From positions 1,364,001 to 1,428,000 of the forward strand of contig NZ_JAOCQD020000001.1 of assembly GCF_025290835.2 (NCBI RefSeq): a stretch of DNA of 64,000 nt, written 5' to 3'. Positions 1-9,200 of the stretch are shown here, piece by piece (the first letter of the stretch is position 1; each line of letters opens with the position of its first letter). The translations under genes were made by a program, and so were the position numbers. This DNA is from Aquabacterium sp. OR-4. Lineage in GTDB: Bacteria > Pseudomonadota > Gammaproteobacteria > Burkholderiales > Burkholderiaceae_C. The notes under the pieces were generated by a model. That model saw only the letters and a program-made list of their open reading frames with translations, was not told the DNA's origin and did no database searches.

Positions 1-2
1 AT

Positions 3-3000
3 CAACGGTCGTTTACCTGGACTGGACCGTTCGGCGGTGGCAAATCGTCGCTGGCTGTGGCCATCGCGAGCGCGCTGCATCCCGACAAGAATCTTCGCGC
101 CCAGGCCCGCAACGCCCTCAAGCTCGGCTCAATGCCCGCGTTCGACAAGGCGTTCCCGGTCCGTAAGGGCTGGCTAGTCGTTCCTGTGGTGGGCAAGCGT
201 GGCAGCGTCATTGCCGAGCTCAATGCCGCGCTCCGCAAAGCCAAGGGCAAAGGCACCGACAACCGCAAGGTGTCGCCGACCAACTTGATCAACGAGCTGG
301 TCCAAACCGCCGAAGATCGCTCGCAAGACGGCGTGCTGGTCATCCTCGACGAAATGGGCAAGTTCCTCGAAGCCTCGGCGCTGGGCCATGGCGACGATGT
401 CTATTTCTTCCAAGAGCTCGCAGAGGCTGCCGCCCGCGCGCATGGCAAGCTGGTGGTAGTCGGCGTGCTGCATCAATCGTTCGCCCAATACGGCGCGCGG
501 CTAGGCACGGACACCCGCGACGAGTGGGCCAAGGTTCAAGGCCGCTACATTGACTTGCCCTTTGTCGCCGCGAGCGACGAGGTCGTGGAGCTCATTGGCC
601 GCGCCATCGAGGCTGAGCGGCGCCCTGATTGGATGCTCGACGCGTCGAGTACCATCGCCGAATCCATCCGGTCGCGCCGCCCTGCCGTGGGCGCGAAATT
701 CGCCGAAGCGCTGGCCACTTGCTGGCCCCTGCATCCGGCCATGGCCGCGCTGCTCGGTCCGATCTCCAAGCGACAGTTCGGCCAGAACGAGCGAAGCACG
801 TTCGGCTTTCTGGCGTCAGTCGAGCCGCATGGATTCCATTCGTATCTCCAAGCGACCCCGATCAAGTCCGCGACCTGGTATCGGCCGGACAACTATTGGG
901 ACTACCTGCGCTCGAACCTCGAGCCCGCGATCCTCGCCTCTCCCGACGGACATCGCTGGTCGCAAGCGGTTGAGGCCATTGAGCGCACCGAAGCCAAGAC
1001 AGGCAACGCGTTTTTGGTCGAGCTGATCAAGAACATCGCCGTCATCGACTTGTTCCGCAATGGCTCTGGTCTGGCTGCCGACACGGCGGTCCTGGGCGCG
1101 ATCTTCTACAAGCGGCCCATCGCGGAAATCGAGAAGGGGCTCGAAGAGCTCGCGCGCATGCGCGTGGCTCTCTTCAAGAAGCACATTGGCGCCTGGTCTG
1201 TTTTCGAGGGCAGCGACTTCGACATTGACGCGGCCATCGCCAAGACCCTGGCCGCCTCGCCTGGCGTTGACTACAACCACCTCGCCCAACTGATGGGCTT
1301 GCATCCGGTCGTGGCCAAGCGCCACTATCACGAGACCGGCACCATGCGCTGGATGAATCTCTCGCTGAGCAAGCTCGACGAAGCCGAGCGCCTGGCAGAG
1401 AAGTACAAGCCATCGAAGGGCGAGTTTGGGCTCTTCGCCCTCGCCCTCCCCGGCCGAGGCGTGGGCATCAAGTCGGCCCATCGCCGGGCCGACGACGCCT
1501 CGCGGCTAGCTCCCTGGCCGGTGCTGGTTGGCATCCCGCGTAACCACGCCCGCATCGAGGAGCTCGGTGCCGAGTTGGTGGCTCTCGAAGCCGTAAAGGA
1601 CCGACACGAGCTGCAAGGCGACGCCGTCGCGCGGCGCGAAGTCCATGCACGCCTGGCAGCGGTCAAGGCCAACCTTGAAGAGCAGCTTCAAGCCGCCGTG
1701 ACCAACTCGCAGTGGTTCGATGGCAGCGAAGATTCCATTGAGGCCGGCGCGCGCCTCTCTCCCATCGCATCCAACCTCGCCGACGATCTCTATGGAAGCT
1801 CGCCGCTAGTGTGGAGCGAATTGGTCAATCGCGACAGCGTGTCGAGCAATAGCGTCAAGGCGCGCCGCGACCTGCTGCACCGTATGCTGTCCCACGAAGG
1901 TGCTGAGCACCTGGGCATCGAGGGATTCCCCGCCGAGCGAGGCCTCTACGAGACGCTTCTGCGCAGCACTGGCCTTCACCGCGAAGTCAACGAAGGCCAG
2001 TGGCGCTTTGTGCCGCCCGATCCCAAGGGCGAGATGCGATTCGCAGACATCTGGCAAGCGACTCGCGACATGTTCGTGGACTCGTCTTCTCGGGTGAAAG
2101 CCTCCGACATCCTTGAACGCTGGTCAGCCCCGCCCTTTGGCGTGAAAGCAGGCATTCAGCCGGTCATCCTCGCGGCATTCCTTTTGGCCCATCAATCGAA
2201 TGTGGCCGTCTACAAGGAAGGAATGTTCATCCCGCGCCTGACTGACGCGGACATCGACGAATATCTACAAGACCCTGCCCGCTTCTCGCTGCGCTGGGTA
2301 GTCATCGACGAAGAGAAGACTCGCATTCTGGGCGGCATCGCCAACATCCTGGCCGAGGTCGGACACGCCTCCGAGGCGCGCGACCCGCTGGAAGCTGCGC
2401 GCGGGCTCGTGGCCCTGGTCTTCAACCTCCCAGTCTGGGCGCAGCGCACCCATCAACTCAGCGATAGCGCTCGAGCCATTCGAGACACGCTACTTAAAGC
2501 AAGCGACCCCCACAAGGTCTTGTTTGTCGATCTGGTGGCGTTGCTGGATACCAGCGATGGTGACGCCTATGTGGAGGCATTGCGCGGCCCCATTGCCGAG
2601 TTGGCAGGGGCTTATGAGGCGATGCTGCGAAGCGTGGACGCGGCCATGCTCGAGGCCCTCGACGCTCCGCCGGACAAGCTTGACCGTCTGCGCGCTCGCG
2701 CTGAAGCCGTCGCCGGCATTACGGGCGACCTCCGCCAAGACTCGTTCGCGACCCGCCTGGCCAAACACGACGGCAGCACGGTCAGCATTGAGGGCATCCT
2801 GAGCTTGGCGGCCAACAAGCCGCCGCGCGACTGGACCGACCGAGACATCGACGCGGCGACGCTCGAGATCTCCAAGGTTGCGTTGCGGTTCAGGCAGGCT
2901 GAGGCCTTTGTCTCCGTCAAGGGCCGCAAGCCCAACAGCGAGGCTTTCGCCGTCATCATCGGCGCGGGGACCGGGGCGAAGATGATTTCGCGCTCGTTTG

Positions 3001-3155
3001 ACATCACTGACCGGCACCGCCAGGCCGTGGAGTCAAAGGCCGACGAAATCGCCGCCCAATTGAAGAAGCAAGGTTTGGGGACTGATGTCCTGTTGGCGAT
3101 TCTCGCCAAGGCGGGCATGAGGTTGACGGCCGATGAGGAGGGAAACCATGGCTGA
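3..3155 (+). CDS. BrxC-like P-loop ATPase of a defence system (5' end missing)
   Basis: The reading frame is open from base 3, so the start lies left of the window. About 1,050 residues are visible. A Walker A motif (GPFGGGKSS) sits at fragment residues 8-16, and a Walker B-like strand (VLVILDEMGKF) near residue 116. The annotated GTG at 57 falls inside the Walker region and cannot be the real start. The G-x-F-G-x-GKS loop plus the DE-x-G-x-F strand resembles BrxC/PglY ATPases of BREX systems; the remaining ~900 residues match nothing I recognise. It overlaps the next gene, a PAPS-reductase-like protein, by 8 bp, so the two are co-transcribed. That pairing recalls BREX type 4 (BrxC with BrxP). 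The ATPase class is fairly secure; the BREX assignment is inference. Confidence 0.65.
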   Translation, partial: QRSFTWTGPFGGGKSSLAVAIASALHPDKNLRAQARNALKLGSMPAFDKAFPVRKGWLVVPVVGKRGSVIAELNAALRKAKGKGTDNRKVSPTNLINELVQTAEDRSQDGVLVILDEMGKFLEASALGHGDDVYFFQELAEAAARAHGKLVVVGVLHQSFAQYGARLGTDTRDEWAKVQGRYIDLPFVAASDEVVELIGRAIEAERRPDWMLDASSTIAESIRSRRPAVGAKFAEALATCWPLHPAMAALLGPISKRQFGQNERSTFGFLASVEPHGFHSYLQATPIKSATWYRPDNYWDYLRSNLEPAILASPDGHRWSQAVEAIERTEAKTGNAFLVELIKNIAVIDLFRNGSGLAADTAVLGAIFYKRPIAEIEKGLEELARMRVALFKKHIGAWSVFEGSDFDIDAAIAKTLAASPGVDYNHLAQLMGLHPVVAKRHYHETGTMRWMNLSLSKLDEAERLAEKYKPSKGEFGLFALALPGRGVGIKSAHRRADDASRLAPWPVLVGIPRNHARIEELGAELVALEAVKDRHELQGDAVARREVHARLAAVKANLEEQLQAAVTNSQWFDGSEDSIEAGARLSPIASNLADDLYGSSPLVWSELVNRDSVSSNSVKARRDLLHRMLSHEGAEHLGIEGFPAERGLYETLLRSTGLHREVNEGQWRFVPPDPKGEMRFADIWQATRDMFVDSSSRVKASDILERWSAPPFGVKAGIQPVILAAFLLAHQSNVAVYKEGMFIPRLTDADIDEYLQDPARFSLRWVVIDEEKTRILGGIANILAEVGHASEARDPLEAARGLVALVFNLPVWAQRTHQLSDSARAIRDTLLKASDPHKVLFVDLVALLDTSDGDAYVEALRGPIAELAGAYEAMLRSVDAAMLEALDAPPDKLDRLRARAEAVAGITGDLRQDSFATRLAKHDGSTVSIEGILSLAANKPPRDWTDRDIDAATLEISKVALRFRQAEAFVSVKGRKPNSEAFAVIIGAGTGAKMISRSFDITDRHRQAVESKADEIAAQLKKQGLGTDVLLAILAKAGMRLTADEEGNHG

Positions 3156-3990
3156 GCGCCACGTTCTCGGAATCTCGGGAGGCAAGGACAGCGCCGCCCT
3201 GGCCGTTCACATGCGGCAAGCCCATCCCGAGCTCAACATCGAATACTTCTTCACCGACACGGGCGAAGAGCTGCCTGAGGTGTATGAGTTCCTGGGCCGC
3301 CTCGAGGGCTACCTCGGCAAGCCCATCGAGCGACTCAACCCCCGCCGCGATTTCGATTTCTGGCTGCGCGAATACAACCACTTCTTGCCTTCGCCGCAGA
3401 CGCGCTGGTGCACCCGCAAGCTCAAGCTGACGCCCTTCGAACAATGGGTCAAACCCATGATGGCCTCGGGCGACAAAGTCACAACCTATGTGGCCATCCG
3501 AGCCGACGAGGACTATCGCGAGGGCTACTCGTCCAAGCAAGACGGCTTGAGCGTATGCCTGCCCTTCCGCACGGCCGGCATCGACAAGGCCGGCGTGATG
3601 GACATCCTTGAATCGTCGGGGGTGGGCTACCCGAAGTATTACGAGTGGCGCTCGCGAAGCGGCTGCACGTTCTGCTTCTTCCAGCAGAAGATCGAGTGGG
3701 TGCGCCTCAAAGAGCGCCATCCCGACAAGTTCGAAGAGGCCAAGGCATTGGAAAAAGATGCCTTGGAGCACGGCTCCCCGTTCACCTGGTCATCAGGCGA
3801 GTCGCTTTCCGAGTTGGAGCAGCCTGAGCGCGTCGCCCAAATCGTTGCCGATTTTGAGAAGCGCAGGGCGCGCGCGCGCGCGGTAATCCCGATCAACCCG
3901 CTTCGCCCAGTTCGCTCTTGCCCCGAGGACATCGACGATGTCTATGGTGAGGATGAAGGCAACGGCTCCTGCGTGATTTGCCACAAATAG
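3148..3990 (+). CDS. PAPS reductase / PP-loop family protein (BrxP- or DndC-like)
   Basis: A 280-aa protein with the PP-loop SGGKDS at residues 10-15, which activates a substrate with ATP in PAPS reductases, thiouridine synthases and DndC. Cysteines that could hold a metal or Fe-S centre are C88 (WCTRK), C173/C176 (GCTFC) and C275/C278 (CVICH at the end). It is shorter than DndC (about 500 aa). I chose ATG 3148 over ATG 3133 because GAGGAGGG lies just upstream of it; this start overlaps the ATPase gene by 8 bp. In Dnd, Ssp and BREX-4 loci such proteins are linked to DNA sulfur modification, and I infer that role here. It might instead modify RNA or a nucleotide. It converges on the kinase gene, with 16 bp between the stops. 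Confidence 0.72.
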   Translation: MAERHVLGISGGKDSAALAVHMRQAHPELNIEYFFTDTGEELPEVYEFLGRLEGYLGKPIERLNPRRDFDFWLREYNHFLPSPQTRWCTRKLKLTPFEQWVKPMMASGDKVTTYVAIRADEDYREGYSSKQDGLSVCLPFRTAGIDKAGVMDILESSGVGYPKYYEWRSRSGCTFCFFQQKIEWVRLKERHPDKFEEAKALEKDALEHGSPFTWSSGESLSELEQPERVAQIVADFEKRRARARAVIPINPLRPVRSCPEDIDDVYGEDEGNGSCVICHK

Positions 3991-4006
3991 CGTTGAGCTG
4001 TCGGCG

Positions 4007-4882
4007 CTACAAGCTGATTGCGTTGACCACCGCCGCTCCGAACTGATTTGCCGTAGCGTATCGGCGGCTCTGAGAGTGCTGCAGGGCCGTCGAGATCGGG
4101 CCATACAAACTGTCCAGGCCAGCCCAATCCTCTCGAATGAGGATTCCGCTTGGGTGCCTGCGGTTGACCACCCACCAGAACACCGCTGCCAACTGGAACA
4201 CGTCGGAAGCGAAGTTGATTTCATCGTCAAGTCCAACGTGCCTGTTGTTCGCCTCGGGCGACATCCAGAAACGCGGGCCTGGTATTTGCCATTGAAGCGT
4301 CAAGTCTTCGCCGTCGGCTTTCTCTAGCGGTGCGCACAACCCCAGATCGCTGATCACCCATCGCTCGCCGACCACCAAAATGTTGTCTGGCTTGATGTCT
4401 CGATGTATGGCGTGTTGATGCAGCAGCTCCAACGCGCTCACTAGCCCCCGAAACTGAGCGGCATATATCTCAGGAGTGATCAGTTCGGAAGAGTCTCGAA
4501 CATATTCCCTCAACGAGCAAGCAGCGCGCTCCATGATCACGAAAGGCACCTCAATTCGATGCTTCTTTTTGAACCGATCCACCACCTCGCCCTCGCATGA
4601 GCCACTGGTGACAAAGTGAATGAGGTGATCGTGATTCAGCGCGGCAAGCTTTTCAAGCAAGGCCGCCTCCAATTCAAAACGCTCTTTGCGAGACGCCCCT
4701 CGTGAGTTAGTGAGAAATTTTACGGCGTAGATCGCGCCGTCTGCCTCGGCTGCGCACTCGCAAACTATGGCATTCCCACCTTCGCCCAACTGCTCTTGAA
4801 TGGTGTAAGCCCTGCCGTCTGCGCCAATAATGCGTTGCGACACCGCCAGGCTGTTTCGATCCGATATGAGCTGAAAAAACAT
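4007..4882 (-). CDS. Ser/Thr protein kinase, defence-operon accessory
   Basis: A 291-aa single-domain Hanks-type kinase with no membrane segment. Visible motifs are the glycine loop GEGGNA near residue 33, the ATP-anchoring lysine in YAVKF (K55), the catalytic loop HRDIKPDN at 160-167, the metal-binding DLG at 179-181 (a variant of DFG) and SPEA in place of APE. ATG 4882 gives a compact kinase; the open frame further upstream lies inside the DUF262 gene and reads as unrelated sequence. It is the last gene of the leftward operon, 19 bp after the DUF262 gene. Kinases occur in several phage-defence loci (for example PglW in BREX type 2), so a signalling or autoregulatory role is plausible, but the substrate is unknown. 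Confidence 0.8.
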   Translation of the reverse strand: MFFQLISDRNSLAVSQRIIGADGRAYTIQEQLGEGGNAIVCECAAEADGAIYAVKFLTNSRGASRKERFELEAALLEKLAALNHDHLIHFVTSGSCEGEVVDRFKKKHRIEVPFVIMERAACSLREYVRDSSELITPEIYAAQFRGLVSALELLHQHAIHRDIKPDNILVVGERWVISDLGLCAPLEKADGEDLTLQWQIPGPRFWMSPEANNRHVGLDDEINFASDVFQLAAVFWWVVNRRHPSGILIREDWAGLDSLYGPISTALQHSQSRRYATANQFGAAVVNAISL

Positions 4883-4901
4883 AGGATTTTCGCTCGGCCC
4901 G

Positions 4902-6212
4902 TCAAACCAATGGCAATTGCTTGTCGGCGGAAAAAGTGAGGTCTGCCTTCGCTCCGTCGTCAGACAAGATGATCCATCTCTCAGCGTCAATGCACTTTTG
5001 ATGCAAATGAATGGCGTTGTCCATCTGAAATACGCTCGAATCCTTTCTCCACCCCACAACTTCAATTTCATTGGTGGGAATGTCCTCCCCGCAACTGTCG
5101 CAACCGTAAGTCGGAGGCGGGCACATAGGGTCGCCGTGATCAGTCAACATCCGATAGAACAGGACGGCCGCGTCCCCTGTCGGGGGCTTTCTCAAGTAGG
5201 TCCCAGCCAAAAAGCTTCGCAAGAAGCCGACTCTCCATCGGCGACTGGACTGCGAATTGGCCTGAGACACACACTTGATGGCGTAGTCGCGACAGTCCCG
5301 AACGTCAGATTCCGGCGCGATGACATGATCCAAACATCTCAGGTCTTCGCGCAGCGGAGACAAATCCGCTCCTTCAAGAACTCCTCCGGCAGTGCGCAGT
5401 TCGTCAATGGCCAAGAGCATCGAATAGAAGTCGGCCTTCTGACGGAAACGCGTTTTGTCAATTGAAAAGTTTCCAGAAAATATCGCCGCCATGTCTGCAA
5501 CGACATTCAAGAATCGAGTTTCGACACCCTTCCGATCCTCATCATCCCAAGCTGAATACTGCAAGTAAAAAGAATCAAGGGCATCGCGCTTGTCCTGCGG
5601 ACCCGCAATCAACGCCGCCAGCAACTCGGAAACGTATTCGACATCTGCGAGGCGCCTGCGGTTGGCGACCGTGAAGATTCGAGCGTTGTCCAAGTAGTCG
5701 TGATTGGCAAGCTCCTCTGCCATCTTCAAGAATGCGCCGGGATAGTCTGCTCTACGCAACTCTTGCTTGGTCAAGGCCACCGAATACTTATTTAACCGGG
5801 AGTAAGTCTCCCTCAGCTCCTCTTCCGAGAACTCCATCGCCTCATTGAAGTCGATCCGATACTGAAGAAAAGCACTCCGAACGCCCTCAGGCAACTGCGA
5901 AAAATACAGGCCTTTGAACTCACCGGTATATGGCTTTTCAAGCGAGAACTTGTCAGCCATGAAGGCAAGAATTGCGCTGATGCGTTGCTGCCCGTCAATA
6001 ACCGTCCTATGCACTTGATCATTCTTGATTACTGAAGAGACAAATATCTTCGGCATCGGAATGCCGCGCAAGATGGTGTCCATCAACATCACTTTTGCCG
6101 CGTCACTCCACACTTCGAGCCGTTGGAAGTCAGGCTTTATCTCCAGCCGCTCCAACTGCTTCCAATCGCGAATGTCAGAAATAGGATGAGGGCTTGAATT
6201 CCAGCTTTTCAT
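4902..6212 (-). CDS. DUF262 (GmrS/SspE N-domain type) protein with DGQQR motif
   Basis: A 436-aa protein with an N-terminal DUF262/ParB-like fold. The family signature IDGQQR lies at residues 72-77, preceded by FQRLEVW. In GmrSD and SspE this domain is an NTP-dependent sensor or nuclease module, and in SspE it responds to phosphorothioate DNA. The C-terminus lacks a recognisable DUF1524/HNH nuclease and instead carries a small zinc-ribbon-like element (CDSCGED, later HLHQKC). It starts 21 bp after the FtsK-like gene and ends 19 bp before the kinase, so it belongs to the same operon. A role as sensor or effector of modified or unmodified DNA is inferred from context. Confidence 0.7.
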   Translation of the reverse strand: MKSWNSSPHPISDIRDWKQLERLEIKPDFQRLEVWSDAAKVMLMDTILRGIPMPKIFVSSVIKNDQVHRTVIDGQQRISAILAFMADKFSLEKPYTGEFKGLYFSQLPEGVRSAFLQYRIDFNEAMEFSEEELRETYSRLNKYSVALTKQELRRADYPGAFLKMAEELANHDYLDNARIFTVANRRRLADVEYVSELLAALIAGPQDKRDALDSFYLQYSAWDDEDRKGVETRFLNVVADMAAIFSGNFSIDKTRFRQKADFYSMLLAIDELRTAGGVLEGADLSPLREDLRCLDHVIAPESDVRDCRDYAIKCVSQANSQSSRRWRVGFLRSFLAGTYLRKPPTGDAAVLFYRMLTDHGDPMCPPPTYGCDSCGEDIPTNEIEVVGWRKDSSVFQMDNAIHLHQKCIDAERWIILSDDGAKADLTFSADKQLPLV

Positions 6213-6233
6213 TGCAATTCCTTGAGGCTATTT

Positions 6234-9200
6234 CTAATTATCTGCATTGATGGCTTGGACCGCCAAACTGATCTCATCGTCTGACAGGAACGGAGCCTGC
6301 GCAAAGACGAGTCCCTGCTCTCCATTGAGCTTCGCTGCCATGTGCCCCCGCCCGAGGAGCATTTCTGCTCCAGGACGGTCAAGCGCAATCTTTGAGGTCG
6401 CCTCACTGGCGACCTTCAGAATCAAGCGATTGCCCAGGTTCTCTCGCAACTGCATCGGCATCACATCCTTGTCCGGCCGCTGGGCCGCGAAGATCAGGTG
6501 GATGCCTGCGGCCCGAGCCTTGACGCCGAGTCGCTGCACAGCCGCGCCCACCGCGCCCTTATAGGCGTCATCGAGCATCCAATCGGCGAACTCGTCATGG
6601 ATCAGGAACACCATGGGCAGGCGAGCGTCTGGGGCTGCTTTGGCGTTGAAGGTCGCCAGGTCGCGCGCTCGGGCTTGGGCAAAGGCCCGGTATCGGCTTT
6701 CCATCTCCTCGACCAAGGCTTCCAGCACTTCATTCGAGCGCTCCTTGGTGGTGATGATGGCCTCGCGCATGTGGGGCAAGTCCTCCAACGCGGCGTAGTC
6801 CACGCCCATCTTGGGATCGATGAGGATGATCTGGGCCAGCTCTTTCGGGTTGGTTGCCGCGATGTCCAGAAGGATCGCCTGAATCAGCACTGACTTGCCG
6901 CTGCCAGTGGCGCCAGCCACCAGGGAATGCGGTTCATGCGAGGACAGGCCGCCGAACTCGCCGCCGAGGTTCAGATAGAGCAGCGAGCCATTGATCTCTT
7001 GAAGGCCCAGCACGAACGAGGTGTTGATCCCCGCCACGTTGCGATTGAGCTGCCGCTTCGCCCACAAGTCCCACAGCGACACGGCTTGGCGCTTGACGCC
7101 AGCAATCGTCACCACGATCTCGCCAGGCTTGGGCTGCACCGTCACCAGGTTGATGGCGTGCGTGGTCAGCAACTGCGTGCGCTTGGCCTCGATGTCCTCG
7201 ACCCTGAGCCGGTCCGAGCCCGCCAGCCGCACCAAGCAGCCATTGGGCGTCATTCGCGTGCCCAGGACAGCCGCCTGCAAACCGTAGCTGTTCAATGCCG
7301 TCTTGAGCTTCTTGGTCGTTTCCTGCGCCCATGCTTCGCGCTCGTCGTCCGCCACGGCGAGGCCGGCTTGCTTTGTGGCAATCAAGACCGACAAATGCTC
7401 GCCCACCGCCGCTGCGACAGGCGTTGGCGCAGCGGCGACTTCATATTCTTGAACCGAAGGAGCCACGGGCTTGGTTTCTGACGGAGCGGTCGCCGGCTGA
7501 GCCTCCGGCGCCGGGGGCGCCGATTCGGCCGTGGCCGCGCCATCCTGCACCGCCGCATCCTGCTGGCCAAGCTGCTCCATCATCGCGTGCCAAGCCACGC
7601 GCGCGGCGGGCCGGGTGAACGATGCTGATTTCCAAGGCTCTGAGCCGCCGAGTTGCCCGCGAACGCCAGTCGCGCCAGTTGCAGCCGAATAGGCCTCAAC
7701 CAGTTTGCGCAGCTCCGGCCGGTCGAATACTTCCTGCCAGGCCTGGACGCCGTCAGTGTTGTCGATCTCAAGCTGCTCGGACGCCGACCGGGATTGGCCC
7801 GCTTCGGCCGAATGGACGAAGACGTGCGAGTACCCGCGCAGCGCGATGTCCACATCGCCTTCGCGCAACTTCGAGCGCGCACGCGCAAGCAAACCGGAAA
7901 GGCCTGGCGGAATCTCAGCGTCGATCAGCAAATCGGCCAGACGCGAGAGCCACACGTCGCGGTCGAGGCGCCCAGGATCGCCAAACAACGCGGCCCGGAA
8001 CGTTGTCAGCGTCGCCATGAGCTGGGCTTTCGAAGAGCGCTTGGCCTCGGCGGAGCCTTCGGCGGCGACGTATTTGGACTCGACCACGGCGATGCGCAGT
8101 CGAATCCCATCATCGACCTCTTCAACACAGAGGGCCAAGATGTCAGCGATGCGGCTTTCGCGCTGAGCCAGCCAATCGGCGTAGTCGTCGAGCAGGAAGA
8201 ACACGCTGAAAGACTGACCTGCCTTGGCCTGGGCGGCAAACTCCTCTACAACCAAGTGGCGGCTCAGGACCAGCCCAAGCATTTCGCCAGCGGACACGCC
8301 GCGCTTGGCGGCGCGCAGGACGATGTCGCCGGAGACCGACAGCGCATCCTTCTTCATGCGGGCGGCCACCCCGTCAAGTTCGTCGCTGCCCAGAGAGAGG
8401 CCCAACTCGCCGAGCCGTCGGCGAATGAGCACGCCGAGCAGGCGCAGCTCTGAGGTCGAGCTCACGATCATGTTGCGGCCGTTGGTGGACGCTCGGCGAT
8501 ACCGGACGACCGTGATTCCGTTGTGCTGCAACTGCCGCTTGTCGAGCAGCTCGTCATAGGTAGCAACCCACTCGGCCAACGCGTGCGCGTCGTTCATGGT
8601 CGAAGCCAACGCCTCATGCTGCAACGAAATGCGACGGGCAGGCAGATACCGAGCTCCGACGGGCGCATCGGTTTGGCGATGCACAGCGGCAACCGCCCCG
8701 ACATAGGCCCATCCCGAAGCGGTCTGCCACGGGCACGTCAGGAAGGTGGTGGATTTGAGCTCGTTCTCGCCAGAGACGCTGCGATAGGACCAGCGCGACG
8801 GGGCGTGCTCCAAGCTCGGCCGGTCGTTGGTCCAGTCCACCGGAAGCCACTCTTCGACCGCCGTGCGCGACACCACGTCGTGCAGGAATGCCACGTCGAA
8901 GGGCTTGAAGCCGCCCTCGCCTTGCCCCGGCGTGGCCGAGGCCGGCGTCACCGCGATGCGCAGCTTGGAGATGAAGTTGTCCGAGGTTTCGCTGACCACC
9001 GGCAGGTCGGGATCGTCTCCCGCCTTGTTGACCAATTCGGCGTAGACGCGGCGCAGCTTGGCCGGATCGCTGTGCCTGACCGACACGCTGCACTGGAAAT
9101 CATCCTCGGCTTGCAGGCCCGCGAGCTCGCGCACGGTCGCCAGGGGCAACTCCGCCGCGTCAGCGTTGTAGAGCAAGACGCTCAGATTGGCTGCCTCGTG

